Positions 25,409 to 34,061 of a stretch of DNA of 64,000 nt are shown here, piece by piece. Numbering within the stretch: position 1 is the stretch's first letter; each line of letters starts with the position of its first letter. The notes beneath the pieces are model-generated. The model did no database searches. It was not told the DNA's origin and worked only from the letters and a program-made list of their open reading frames with translations. Location: contig CAZGLL010000002.1 in the NCBI GenBank assembly GCA_964526225.1, positions 1-64,000 on the forward strand, written 5' to 3'. The position numbers and the translations under genes are program-made. This DNA is from DRYM01 sp964526225. GTDB lineage: Archaea > Thermoproteota > Thermoprotei_A > EX4484-217-1.

Positions 25409-25476
25409 AGGCGTTGCCCGAGGGATTAGACCGCCGAATGTGCGGACGATGACCTCGGGTCTCCCGGCCTTCAACA
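25409..25476 (+). ncRNA. H/ACA-like guide RNA with kink-turn
   Basis: GC-rich hairpin in an AT-rich region with TTATAAT 16-22 bases upstream. Fold: AGGC (25409-25412) pairs with GCCT (25467-25470); pocket GTTG / TCTCCCG; stem CCCGAGG/CCTCGGG (25417-25423 with 25453-25459); tandem G.A (25424-25425 with 25451-25452) next to GAT, a kink-turn signature; upper stem GACCGC/GCGGAC; loop CGAATGT. ACA (25474-25476) follows 14 nt after the upper stem, the spacing set by archaeal H/ACA RNAs. It ends about 30 bases before the HAD gene, so a leader role is an alternative. Confidence 0.55.
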
Positions 25477-25504
25477 TATTCTCTTTCTGTCTAAGGTGTG
25501 ATTC

Positions 25505-25993
25505 GTGGTGGAATGTGTTATTTTCGATTTAGATGGTGTCGTTTTTGATGTTTCTAAAAGGATTAACGCTGCTCTTGAAGAAGCTGGGGTAGAGAGCGTT
25601 GATGAATTAAGGTATAATCCTAAAGCTAAACGTAGATTTTGGGATGCTTTTCTATCGGCCAAGTACATGCATCTTGATATGCCAAGATATGATGTTATAA
25701 ATAAAATGTGGGAGCTTAAACGTAAAGGGTATAAAATAATTATTTTGACGGGTAGGGTTCTTGAAACGCAAGGTGATGAAACCATTATGCAGCTTAAGAA
25801 ATACAATATACCATATGATGAAATATACTTTAGAAGGAAGCGTGATAAGAGGAAAGACTATGAGTATAAAGCATCCATTGTTATGTGGCTTAAACATTCA
25901 GGTTGTGAAATAGTTGAAATCCATGAGGATTCGGAGGAAGTAGCCAATAGGCTAAAAGAATTGGTTCCTGAAGCGAAAATTATCCTCTACTAA
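25505..25993 (+). CDS. HAD-superfamily phosphatase-like protein
   Basis: 162 codons from GTG 25505. HAD motif I FDLDGVVFD at residue 6, motif II with IILTGRVLE, and an acidic motif IV-like IHEDSEE near the C-terminus, so phosphatase or nucleotidase chemistry is expected. Cap is minimal, so the substrate may be a protein or nucleic-acid end rather than a small metabolite; this is inference. The guide-RNA-like hairpin at 25409-25476 lies upstream. Confidence 0.7.
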   Translation: MVECVIFDLDGVVFDVSKRINAALEEAGVESVDELRYNPKAKRRFWDAFLSAKYMHLDMPRYDVINKMWELKRKGYKIIILTGRVLETQGDETIMQLKKYNIPYDEIYFRRKRDKRKDYEYKASIVMWLKHSGCEIVEIHEDSEEVANRLKELVPEAKIILY

Positions 25994-25998
25994 GCTAA

Positions 25999-26787
25999 TC
26001 AAGGTGGTGGATAAAGCGGTTCATAAACGAATATTTTATGATAGCCCTCCTCAGGCCATTTTGAAGGCAAATACTCTGTGTTTCCTTCGAAAACTAAATA
26101 TATTTCAGCATCTGCGTCAGGGAAATCAACCTTTTTGGCAACCCATGGTATTCTAAAATACCCTAAATCATCAGTATATCCGTAAGCTAATAAATCATCC
26201 CATACGCCATCATCGTAATCGTAAACTAAGATTCTAGCGTGAGGTACTGGCACACCACTGCTTTTAGCGACAAGTCTACCCGTAATGAAAACTATGCTAT
26301 TTCTTTTAGCCTTACTGGGTAATGAATCAACTATGAACATTGTTTCTTTCCTAGTCAAACCTATGTTTATAGTTATTGTTTCCGCTTTTACCTGCTTAAT
26401 TAAGCCGTAAGCTAATTCCGCTTCAACACTGTACTTTACATTAACGCTTATGCACGGAGGCTTAGGAAATTCTACAGAAATTGTTCTTGTAGAATAGAAA
26501 AACAATTCTTTCAACCTTACTACTATGCTTTCATCGTACTTTCTCATGTTATTGCATGTTATTTTAAACGCGAGTATGAGATTCCGGTAGATATAGGGGG
26601 TTTCATTTATTACAGTTACTTCCAACTTTACAACTTCTTCATCACCAATAACATTTCTAAACTCGACATTAACCATGTTAAAAGCATATACTTCGTTAAA
26701 TACTCTGAAAAGTACAGCAACAACTATAGTTATTGTTACTAAAGCCAATTTCAACTTCATACTTTTTAACTTTAACGAAGGTTTCAT
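25999..26787 (-). CDS. membrane-anchored extracellular protein with Ig/transthyretin-like domain
   Basis: 262 codons. N-terminal membrane segment at residues about 12-36 (LKLALVTITIVVAVLFRVFN). Residues about 37-150 are beta-rich. Residues about 155-240 resemble a carboxypeptidase-regulatory/Cna-B-type beta sandwich (FITGRLVAKSSGVPVPHARI then GYTDDLGYFRIPW), which usually act as surface-exposed adhesion or spacer domains. Convergent with the HAD gene. Function inferred only from topology. Confidence 0.55.
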   Translation of the reverse strand: MKPSLKLKSMKLKLALVTITIVVAVLFRVFNEVYAFNMVNVEFRNVIGDEEVVKLEVTVINETPYIYRNLILAFKITCNNMRKYDESIVVRLKELFFYSTRTISVEFPKPPCISVNVKYSVEAELAYGLIKQVKAETITINIGLTRKETMFIVDSLPSKAKRNSIVFITGRLVAKSSGVPVPHARILVYDYDDGVWDDLLAYGYTDDLGYFRIPWVAKKVDFPDADAEIYLVFEGNTEYLPSKWPEEGYHKIFVYEPLYPPP

Positions 26788-27141
26788 GAGACCCCCTTTA
26801 GTACCTCTAATACTCTAAGAAGCTTACCAGAGGTAATATAGGCTAACCCGACCTTAAACTATACGTTCAAAAGAGTTCAGGTCTGAATGTTACTTTTAAT
26901 CATTTTTAAACACTTTTTAATTACTTGAACCAGTTTTAACTCTAGGTATTCCAATACCATTACGTACGCTGATGCTGTAAGTCCGTCCAGACCCTTATCC
27001 TTGGCTATTAGCTCTGCTAATTTACTCGATATGCTTATTCCAAGGTGTTAGAGTGTTTTGCACAATTTCCATAAAGTATTTCTTCTGATAATACTTTGTG
27101 AAAACGTTAACTGAACATATTTTCCCTGAAGGTTGAAAACC
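26788..27141. other. intergenic region with a frameshifted small ORF
   Basis: 354 bases. It holds the minus-strand decayed ORF at 26877-27072 (listed separately). The 60 bases just before 27142 form the leader of the DUF998 gene. No other signal. Confidence 0.35.
26877..27072 (-). pseudogene. decayed or frameshifted small ORF
   Basis: Minus-strand reading from ATG 27072 gives MEIVQNTLTP before the frame fails; the +1 frame then reads LGISISSKLAELIAKDKGLD and on through a helical, Leu-rich stretch to TGA at 26877. The second part looks clearly protein-like (alternating helices, AYVMVLEYLELKLVQVIKK), but has no start codon in its frame. One base of indel would join the halves into about 64 residues. 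Family not recognised. Confidence 0.35.
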
Positions 27142-27684
27142 ATGCTCATGCATTGTCGCATTAGAGGTTTAGCAGGCTTAATTATACCGTTAATTTCAAT
27201 AGCCATCTCAATAGCTTATTCTCCATGGTTCAACATTTTTAATAATGCGCTTAGTGACTTAGGAGATCCTTATAGAAGCGCTACAGCATTAATCTTTAAC
27301 GCTGGATTAATTATTGGGGGATTGATGATTGTTGTTTTTGCATTAGTAGATGTTTTAAAATATAATGTTATTTTAGCATTAATTCTTGAAATTTTAGGTT
27401 CATTCCTTACTCTCATAGGCATTGTAAATGAGTCCTACGGATATATGCACTTCATAGTTTCAGCTATTTTCTTTATTTCAGTAGCGATACTGCTAGCTTA
27501 TCTAGCTTTAATGCTAAAAACTGCTTTACCCCTAATCTCACTCACGATAGCGGTCATTGTTTGGACAGTTTATTTCATATTTAGGGTTCCTAAGGGAGCA
27601 GCAATACCTGAGATAACATCAATAGCGCTTGCTTCTCCATGGTATTTAAAAACCATTAATATCTTATGTAAGAGAAATTTTTAG
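27142..27684 (+). CDS. DUF998-family membrane protein
   Basis: About 180 codons from ATG 27142, with GAAGG 9 bases upstream (TTG 27133 is in frame too). Six hydrophobic segments, including LAGLIIPLISIAISIAYSPW at the start; FNNALSDLGDPY between the first two segments matches the DUF998 signature. Integral membrane protein of unknown activity. Confidence 0.75.
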   Translation: MLMHCRIRGLAGLIIPLISIAISIAYSPWFNIFNNALSDLGDPYRSATALIFNAGLIIGGLMIVVFALVDVLKYNVILALILEILGSFLTLIGIVNESYGYMHFIVSAIFFISVAILLAYLALMLKTALPLISLTIAVIVWTVYFIFRVPKGAAIPEITSIALASPWYLKTINILCKRNF

Positions 27685-27872
27685 AAGCAATTAACCAGTG
27701 ACAATAATTTTTAAATTAAATGTTTAAATTTTACAAGAACTAGCTATTAGCCTAACATAGCCAGTTAATTAGCCATTAGCTTCACTTCCTAACGCTTTCT
27801 CTAGAAGGCATTTTAGCATAGAAATATATACTCTAATTCTACCCGCCAAACCATGGGGAAAGGTGTACTATA

Positions 27873-28304
27873 TTGATACTTAAGAGAAGAGAAACCGAGA
27901 AGGTAATTGAAAAAGAAGCTGAGAGATTAAAAACAGCCATGGTTAAGATTGAGTTAGCTAAAAACATTGTTAACTATGCTAGGAAGGGAAGCGATCCATT
28001 GCTTTTCGAATCAGCGTTAGTCGGCATACCTGCTTCTTTCAGGAACATCGCAAACCTATATATTGACTCGGCTTTTAACGACATTGAAAAAGCAGTTAAA
28101 ACTCTTAAGAAGGTAGAGAAGGAAATGGCTAAGAAGAAAGCTAATCATACAAGAGAAAAAATACATATCATCGCAGTAGATCTTGAAACAACAACTCATG
28201 CTGAGGAAACACCTCAAACTATCACTTTGAAGCTTCAAAAAGCAATTATGGAGCTTGAAAAAGTAGCTGAGGTTTTAAGAAGCAAGGTTGCAGCAAAAAC
28301 ATGA
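27873..28304 (+). CDS. small helical protein, paralogue of the convergent gene at 28325
   Basis: 143 codons from TTG 27873, with AGGTG 7 bases upstream. Almost entirely helical and charged: MILKRRETEKVIEKEAERLK, a central hydrophobic hairpin (ESALVGIPASFRNIANLYID), then a coiled-coil-like tail. Aligns by eye with the 129-aa protein on the other strand immediately downstream (shared LLKR start, AKNIV, SA..G.P.S, and a DI.KA.K.L motif). No membrane segment. The helical-hairpin layout is loosely like small ESCRT-III/CdvB proteins, but no signature confirms it. Confidence 0.55.
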   Translation: MILKRRETEKVIEKEAERLKTAMVKIELAKNIVNYARKGSDPLLFESALVGIPASFRNIANLYIDSAFNDIEKAVKTLKKVEKEMAKKKANHTREKIHIIAVDLETTTHAEETPQTITLKLQKAIMELEKVAEVLRSKVAAKT

Positions 28305-28324
28305 ATCTTCATGCTTACAAGCAT

Positions 28325-28714
28325 TTATACACTTAAATTCCCTATTTCCCCCATTAAATCCCTAAGCTCTTTAATTACACTTTCAAGCCTACTTTCATAT
28401 TCCTCTGCAACATTAGCATTTGCTAAATTCCTAAGATTATCAATGATTTTAGCTAAGCTTACACTTCGCGTTCTCCTATAAATTTTCACGAGAATTTTCA
28501 AAGCCTTACTAACATCCCTCATTGACGAACTTAAATAAATCGAGGCCATAGCGTGCGATGAAATAGGAAATCCGGAGAAGGCCGAAAGAACAAGTAACCT
28601 ATCAACCTCCCCCTTCGACGATTCAACAATGTTCTTAGCCATTCTAACCTTAGCTAAACTTCTCTCTAAAAGAGAAATAGCGTCTTCAAGGCTATGCTTC
28701 CTTTTTAACAACAT
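28325..28714 (-). CDS. small helical protein, paralogue of the convergent gene at 27873
   Basis: 129 codons from ATG 28714. Same pattern as its neighbour: MLLKRKHSLEDAISLLERSL, AKNIVESSKGEVDRLLVLSA, a conserved GFPIS turn and SSSMRDVSKALKILVKIYRR. The two end 20 bases apart, tail to tail, an inverted tandem duplication. Their divergence is large, so the duplication is old or under different selection. Biological role unknown. Confidence 0.55.
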   Translation of the reverse strand: MLLKRKHSLEDAISLLERSLAKVRMAKNIVESSKGEVDRLLVLSAFSGFPISSHAMASIYLSSSMRDVSKALKILVKIYRRTRSVSLAKIIDNLRNLANANVAEEYESRLESVIKELRDLMGEIGNLSV

Positions 28715-29321
28715 TTCAGTTGAAACACCCTAGTTACTTTAATCTCTAACCTTCCCTCTATTAATTCCTTCCTAAGAAGAAAAGATTATTCGCTTATTTG
28801 AGTTCCTGGAATGTTTGGAAATTGCAGTAGCACTTATACACACATCTGCATTATAAATTCTAAATGAAGAGATCTTAAACTCGCTAAAACTAATTCCAAA
28901 ACTACGAACCATAATTAGCCAATAACACTTAAGGATTTTTACCTATAAGAACATGTTAAACAGCATCATGTTATAGAAGCTATAGAGAGCAAATAGTAAT
29001 GTAGTGGAAGGCTCTATTGGAACGAAAACAAGCACTATAGCTCTTGGATTCAAATAGTATTAGAACATCTCCTAGAGAAAGAAGCTGTAATTAGAAAAAC
29101 AGAACATATTAGGCATTGATATTAGCTTCAATAAACGATCCATTAACAAGCCTTCTATGTTCACTACATAAAGGTGACTTTTAACGATCATTATTAACGG
29201 AAACTGCTTATAGAAATTAGGGGGTTAGCTTGTAAGAACTATGAAGAAGTATTTGAAAAGCAATTGAGAAAACAGAGGGGATAGCGGAGAAAATGAGAGC
29301 TTTTCAGAGATAAAGGTAGAA
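28715..29321. other. 607-bp region without a supported gene
   Basis: No start-to-stop frame of useful length on either strand. On the plus strand, fragments between about 28985 and 29320 read as short protein-like runs (KNYEEVFEKQLRKQRG near 29234) interrupted by stops, as if an old gene had decayed. No terminal repeats of an insertion sequence and no CRISPR-type repeats seen. Confidence 0.3.
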
Positions 29322-30650
29322 CTATTTCCTCCTCTTAATCGATATTACTAAAACAAGTACCGCTAATAGTAACAATGCAAGCAATAATTGAGTATACGGT
29401 GTTCTGTTTTCTTCTACAAATTCTTCCAAATCAATTTCGAAACCCCCTTCCCCTTCTCTTAAGGAATAAAACAGTATTTGATTTAAACCGCTAATAACCA
29501 ATAATTCACTAGATACCCATGCCATGTAAAATCCGTCAACATAGTCTTTACGAATTATTTGTCCCTCAGCATCGAAGAGATAGAGCATGTATTTTTCATT
29601 GAACTCTTGTGTAGTTATAGCTAATATTTGTCCTGAAGGGTTCCAGGATAAATAGCTTATTAAACTATTAAACGTGGTTTTCCAAATAATGTTGCCTTGA
29701 CTATCTATTACGGCAAGTTCGCTTAAAGATACATTATCGTAAGAGTAACTTACGGCTGAAGATAAGTTGCCATTGGGGCTCCAGTCGAGTACTGCTGAAA
29801 CATATGATACGTTACCGATATTTGAGGCAATAACGTTTCTTCCATTCAGTATCCCATTTCCATCGTAAATTCTTACTTCAGCTACTTTAGGAGTTACAAA
29901 GAGAATTGCTAATAATTCTCCGTTATGATCCCATTTAGCCACCAATATGTGGGGCTCTTCTGGAGCTATTTCAAATAGCTTATTTTCCCAAAGCATTCTA
30001 CCATCATAACTAAGCATAATGGCTTTACCTGTTACAGTAAATGTTTGTTTAGAAAATGTTAGAGCTAAAGCTGCAATACGATTACCATGATTATTCCAGC
30101 TAATCCACGTTATTGAGGTATTATCTATTTCCCTACTTTCCCATATTCTATCCGAGAAGTCGGGACTACAGGAAACTATTCTAACATTCTCTCTAGCAAT
30201 ATCGTGTATGGGGAAAGTTATTTGATTTCCCTCGGGATTCCATGAAATAGGTCCGATGTTCTCGTAGGGTTTTGCAGAGAATTTCCCAATAATCTCTCCT
30301 TTAACAACATCGTAAACTGCTATGTCATAGTTTTCAAAACTATCCTCTACTCTAAACGCTAATAATCTACCATCGTTACTCCATAATGGATGAATAAAAC
30401 CTTTAATTTTCTCCGAAACCCAAATCACACTGCCATTACTTGAGATAATAGCTAGTTCCGAATAATACTTACCTACTAAAACGCTTCTCCAATACAGCCC
30501 TATGGCCAATAGCTTACTTTTCGAATTCCATACAGCATATGTATGTTCGGCATCGGTCTTTACAGTTCCAATCAAGCTTAAGGCAAAAAGTGGTTGGGGA
30601 AGTGTAAGTATAGCTACTAAAGCTAAAGCCAATATTTTCTTTAACACCAT
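29322..30650 (-). CDS. secreted beta-propeller protein with C-terminal membrane anchor
   Basis: 442 codons. Signal peptide at residues 1-24 (KKILALALVAILTLPQPLFA). The body has repeated WSNDGRLLAFRVED, SWNPEGNQITF, WSPNGNLSSAV and SWNPSGQILAI blades, the WD40/TolB-like propeller pattern. A C-terminal hydrophobic segment (LLLALLLLAVLVLVISIKRR) would anchor it facing out. Many N-x-S/T sites. Probably a cell-surface binding or scaffold protein. Divergent from the S9 peptidase. Confidence 0.72.
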   Translation of the reverse strand: MVLKKILALALVAILTLPQPLFALSLIGTVKTDAEHTYAVWNSKSKLLAIGLYWRSVLVGKYYSELAIISSNGSVIWVSEKIKGFIHPLWSNDGRLLAFRVEDSFENYDIAVYDVVKGEIIGKFSAKPYENIGPISWNPEGNQITFPIHDIARENVRIVSCSPDFSDRIWESREIDNTSITWISWNNHGNRIAALALTFSKQTFTVTGKAIMLSYDGRMLWENKLFEIAPEEPHILVAKWDHNGELLAILFVTPKVAEVRIYDGNGILNGRNVIASNIGNVSYVSAVLDWSPNGNLSSAVSYSYDNVSLSELAVIDSQGNIIWKTTFNSLISYLSWNPSGQILAITTQEFNEKYMLYLFDAEGQIIRKDYVDGFYMAWVSSELLVISGLNQILFYSLREGEGGFEIDLEEFVEENRTPYTQLLLALLLLAVLVLVISIKRRK

Positions 30651-30736
30651 GGTTTCTCAACACTAACTAAACTCCTACACTACCGAAACATAAGGCTTAT
30701 TAAATTTTAACTGTTCTTCGAAAATAGGGTTTAGCA

Positions 30737-32482
30737 ATGAATTTGTCCGAAATAGTAAGTATTTTGGAAGAAATAGTTAAAGCACCAACATACTACGTTA
30801 CCGGAGCGATAAGCAAATACCTCATATACGTGTCAGACGAACAGGGAATACTTGATCTTTGGAGCTTAAATATTGGAACTTATGAGAAAACAAGACTAAC
30901 CGAAGGAGGAGTTCATTCAGTAGCGATTCCTCGTAGTGGAGCTTCAGTAGCTGTTTATACTATAGATGTGAGTGGTGGGAGAGAAATTCAGAAGATAAAA
31001 GCTATAACACCTACAGGGGATAAGGTTAAGCTTCCAAAGCATCCGTTAACTAGGGTTTTCGGAATAGCTTATGATAATGAAAAAATAGTTTATACTGGCT
31101 CTACCGAAAAGGAAATGGCATTATACAGTATTTGGTTTAGCGGTGAAGTAGAGAAACTCACGTCACTAAATGTTTTAGCTTTCGTAACAGATGTTGACGG
31201 AAAATACGTTGTAGGCTATGGCAATCTACATGGAAACCCTAGGTCATCAGAGCTTTTCATATACGATATCGAATCTGAGGAAATGAGAATCTACACTCCA
31301 AGAAAAGGTAGTGTCAATAAGGAACCGAAAATCATGGGTTCCAAAGTTCTCTTCGAAACTAACGCTTTCGGTAAGGAAGGAGAACTTGTAATTTACGATG
31401 TTAAAAGTGAAAGCATGGTTAAGCCGAAGTTTAAATTTGAAGATTATGACAAATTCGCGCCAGTAGAACATTCAAACTATGGCTGGACAGATGATGGGAA
31501 AATATGGGCTATAGGTAAGCGTAATGGAGTAACAAAAATTTTCATAGACGGAAGGGAAATGCCTACGCCAGAAGGTTATACTTCAAATATAGCATTAGTT
31601 GGTAGCAAAATATACTTTGCACATTCATCATTAAAGGAACCATATAGAATATTTGAAGTAGATGTTAAAACTAGAAAAATGAAGGTAGTAGTTGATAATT
31701 CTATTTCAGCTAAGGTCAAAGAGAGGTTTGGAAAAGTAAGTTTCGTAAAATATAGGTCGTTTGATGGATTAGAAATTCCCGCTTACATAATTGAATCCTT
31801 AGCCGAGAGAAAACCAGGTCCCACAGCGGTTTACGTTCATGGAGGTCCTTGGTCGGAAGTACCTAATAAATGGAATGTCTTCATAGCGTCTCTTGCTGCT
31901 ACAGGATTCCATGTAATAGCTCCTAACTTTAGAGGATCTACGGGGTATGGTGAAAAGTTTAGACTTATGGACATAGGTGATCCTGGAGGAGGAGATCTAG
32001 AAGACGTTACTTATGCGGCAAAATATGTGAAGGAGAAAGGCATTGCATCTAAAGTAGCAATAATGGGGTACAGCTATGGAGGGTTCATGACGTTCCTAGC
32101 GACAGTTAAGAAACCGGATGTATGGTGCTGTGGAGTTGCAGGAGCTGGAATTACTGATTGGGAGGAAATGTATGAGCTAAGCGATGCAATATTTAAGAAA
32201 TTCATAGAAACACTCTTCAACAATAGGAAGAAGCTTCTTAAAGAGAGATCAGCAATAACATACGTTGACAATCTCAAGGCACCGCTATGTATAATACATC
32301 CGCAAAACGATAGTAGAACACCCTTAAAACCTGTTCTAAAATATGTAAGCAAACTTCTTGAAAAGAATAAAAGCTTCGAACTTCACGTAGTCCCTGACGT
32401 TGGTCATGCAATTAGGAAAGTAAGTGATATAGCAAAAATTGTTTTACCAGCAATAGTTTTCTTAAAGGAAAAAATGTGCTAA
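30737..32482 (+). CDS. S9-family prolyl oligopeptidase / acylaminoacyl peptidase
   Basis: 581 codons. Residues 1-320 form a beta-propeller that gates substrate size; residues 330-581 the alpha/beta-hydrolase. Catalytic triad visible: Ser446 in GYSYGGF, Asp525 in QNDSRTP, His557 in VGHAIR; oxyanion region YVHGGPWS. Cytosolic (no signal). Likely releases acylated residues or cleaves short peptides. Divergent from the secreted propeller protein and convergent with the RHH-proteasome fusion. Confidence 0.88.
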   Translation: MNLSEIVSILEEIVKAPTYYVTGAISKYLIYVSDEQGILDLWSLNIGTYEKTRLTEGGVHSVAIPRSGASVAVYTIDVSGGREIQKIKAITPTGDKVKLPKHPLTRVFGIAYDNEKIVYTGSTEKEMALYSIWFSGEVEKLTSLNVLAFVTDVDGKYVVGYGNLHGNPRSSELFIYDIESEEMRIYTPRKGSVNKEPKIMGSKVLFETNAFGKEGELVIYDVKSESMVKPKFKFEDYDKFAPVEHSNYGWTDDGKIWAIGKRNGVTKIFIDGREMPTPEGYTSNIALVGSKIYFAHSSLKEPYRIFEVDVKTRKMKVVVDNSISAKVKERFGKVSFVKYRSFDGLEIPAYIIESLAERKPGPTAVYVHGGPWSEVPNKWNVFIASLAATGFHVIAPNFRGSTGYGEKFRLMDIGDPGGGDLEDVTYAAKYVKEKGIASKVAIMGYSYGGFMTFLATVKKPDVWCCGVAGAGITDWEEMYELSDAIFKKFIETLFNNRKKLLKERSAITYVDNLKAPLCIIHPQNDSRTPLKPVLKYVSKLLEKNKSFELHVVPDVGHAIRKVSDIAKIVLPAIVFLKEKMC

Positions 32483-32490
32483 TTAATTGT

Positions 32491-33216
32491 TTAACTAACT
32501 ATTTTTTCAACTTCCAATTCTTTCCAGCCAGCTTTAGCCATTGCTTCCATAGCTATTTTCTCCGCTTCGCTTAAACTTATTTTCTCAGCATACTTTTCAG
32601 CAACATACGAGAGTATCCTATTATACCCCTTACCCCAACATACAACATCATACTCTGAAATTGTTCCGCTAGGTTCTATAGTATATACCTTGGGTTCTTC
32701 CTCTATACCTCCAACTACAAAGAATACACCAAGAGGTCTAACATCGCTTCTAATAGCATGTTCCTCGAAGACTCTAGAGATGTCTTTAGCAACATTCCAT
32801 GGACTTTTCTGAGGCCTTATTTTGGAATAAACGAATTCAGCATCTCCACCTAATCCCGTAAACCCCACTAAAACATCTCCTATCCTTCTAATTTTTGAGG
32901 GCCCTTTTCTAGAAATGCCCATGTAGGCTTTAGGCTTACCCGCAACCATTAAAACACCATTTTTAGCTTTAATCGCCAATATTGGTGCTCCATGTTTAGC
33001 AGCTTCCAGAGCATACTCTAACTGCAGAACTCTTCCTTCAGGTGAAAACATGTTTCCAACATCATAACCTCTACCAGTTGCTGTTGGAAGAATATTTAGA
33101 AAGTATATCAATGCCGCCCTAACAACCTCCGCTTTGCTTGAAAAGAGTCCTGTAGAAACTATTCCTTCAAGAACCCTATCTAGTTCATCGGGTATTACAA
33201 TACGTACTTCATGCAT
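32491..33216 (-). CDS. ribbon-helix-helix domain fused to a proteasome alpha-type domain
   Basis: 241 residues from ATG 33216 (GGTGG 5 bases upstream; GTG 33225 and TTG 33228 possible). Residues 1-44 are a complete RHH/CopG domain: strand EVRIVIP, helix ELDRVLEGIVSTG, turn, helix SSKAEVVRAALIYFLNIL. From residue 50 the alpha-subunit signature appears: GYDVGNMFSPEGRVLQLEYA, then NGVLMVAGKPKA, RPLGVFFVVGG, EPSGTISEYDVVCWGKGYN. There is no catalytic N-terminal Thr. In ordinary alpha subunits the N-terminus gates the 20S pore; here an RHH domain sits there. Role unknown; no beta gene nearby. Confidence 0.8.
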   Translation of the reverse strand: MHEVRIVIPDELDRVLEGIVSTGLFSSKAEVVRAALIYFLNILPTATGRGYDVGNMFSPEGRVLQLEYALEAAKHGAPILAIKAKNGVLMVAGKPKAYMGISRKGPSKIRRIGDVLVGFTGLGGDAEFVYSKIRPQKSPWNVAKDISRVFEEHAIRSDVRPLGVFFVVGGIEEEPKVYTIEPSGTISEYDVVCWGKGYNRILSYVAEKYAEKISLSEAEKIAMEAMAKAGWKELEVEKIVS

Positions 33217-33284
33217 AATATCCACCAAACCTCCTTTTTCTACCTATAAAATATACAGAAAAGATACATAAATTTTCCGGAGAA

Positions 33285-34037
33285 TCAGTAGTTACCATGT
33301 ATTTTCTTTATAGCTTCTAAAGCTATTTTTGCCTCTAATCTTATTGCTTCAGCTATTTCCTCAGAATATTCTCTTCCTCTAAATCCTCCTTTAACTGCCT
33401 TCCCTGTTCCTTCAGGAATATTTCCGTCAACAACAAGTATTGCTCCGGCTTTAACACCTTTAAGTTGAGCTAATGTGAATATTGTTGATGATTCCATTTC
33501 TATAGCGATAGCTCCCCTGCTGGCCCAATACATCATTTTTTCCATTTCAACATAGAATGCGTCATCTGAAACAATGATTCCACTATAAACCTTTAGTTTA
33601 CTTTGCTTTTCAGCTTCCTCCTTCAGTACTGAATATATTTCTGGTGTAGCTACAGCGGGAAACTCGGAATCAACATACCTTTTAGTTACGCCATCCATTC
33701 TCACAGCAGCATATGGGATGATGATTGATGGAACCTCTATACCCTTTCTTAAAGCTCCACATGTACCTACCCTAATGAACACTTTAGCACCAACCATTAG
33801 CAACTCTTCAAAAGCTATTGCTGCTGAAGGACCACCTATACCTGTCGATGCAACAGAAACCGTTACACCACCATACTTTCCCGTATAAACAAAGAACTCC
33901 CTATTAGCTGAAACGAGCTTAGATTCATCCATTAACTCGGCTATGAGCTTTGCTCTCCTAGGATCGCCTGGAAGTAAAACATATTCTCCAATATCACCTT
34001 TCTTCAGAAGTAAATGGGGTGTTATATATTCGCTCAA
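33285..34037 (-). CDS. nucleoside phosphorylase (purine/uridine family)
   Basis: 250 codons of the PNP_UDP_1 fold. VLLPGDPRRAKLIAEL (phosphate site), FIRVGTCGALRKGI, and IEMESSTIFTLAQLKGVKAG (ribose-binding Glu-Met-Glu) are diagnostic. Reversible phosphorolysis of purine or uridine nucleosides to base plus ribose-1-P. Context: nucleoside-type ABC importer and PfkB kinase within 15 kb. Purine versus uridine preference cannot be told from sequence alone. Confidence 0.9.
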   Translation of the reverse strand: MSEYITPHLLLKKGDIGEYVLLPGDPRRAKLIAELMDESKLVSANREFFVYTGKYGGVTVSVASTGIGGPSAAIAFEELLMVGAKVFIRVGTCGALRKGIEVPSIIIPYAAVRMDGVTKRYVDSEFPAVATPEIYSVLKEEAEKQSKLKVYSGIIVSDDAFYVEMEKMMYWASRGAIAIEMESSTIFTLAQLKGVKAGAILVVDGNIPEGTGKAVKGGFRGREYSEEIAEAIRLEAKIALEAIKKIHGNY

Positions 34038-34061
34038 GGTAGAACATAACCTCCATGAAGC

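Noticed and set aside
25409..25476. tRNA or fluoride riboswitch
   Set aside because: No acceptor/T-arm pattern on either strand. The fluoride motif's conserved 5' GGNGAUGG part is missing, though a GATGAC string is present.
27873..28714. Firm ESCRT-III (CdvB) assignment for the paralogous pair
   Set aside because: Only a general helical-hairpin resemblance; no characteristic motif or neighbouring cdvA/cdvC.
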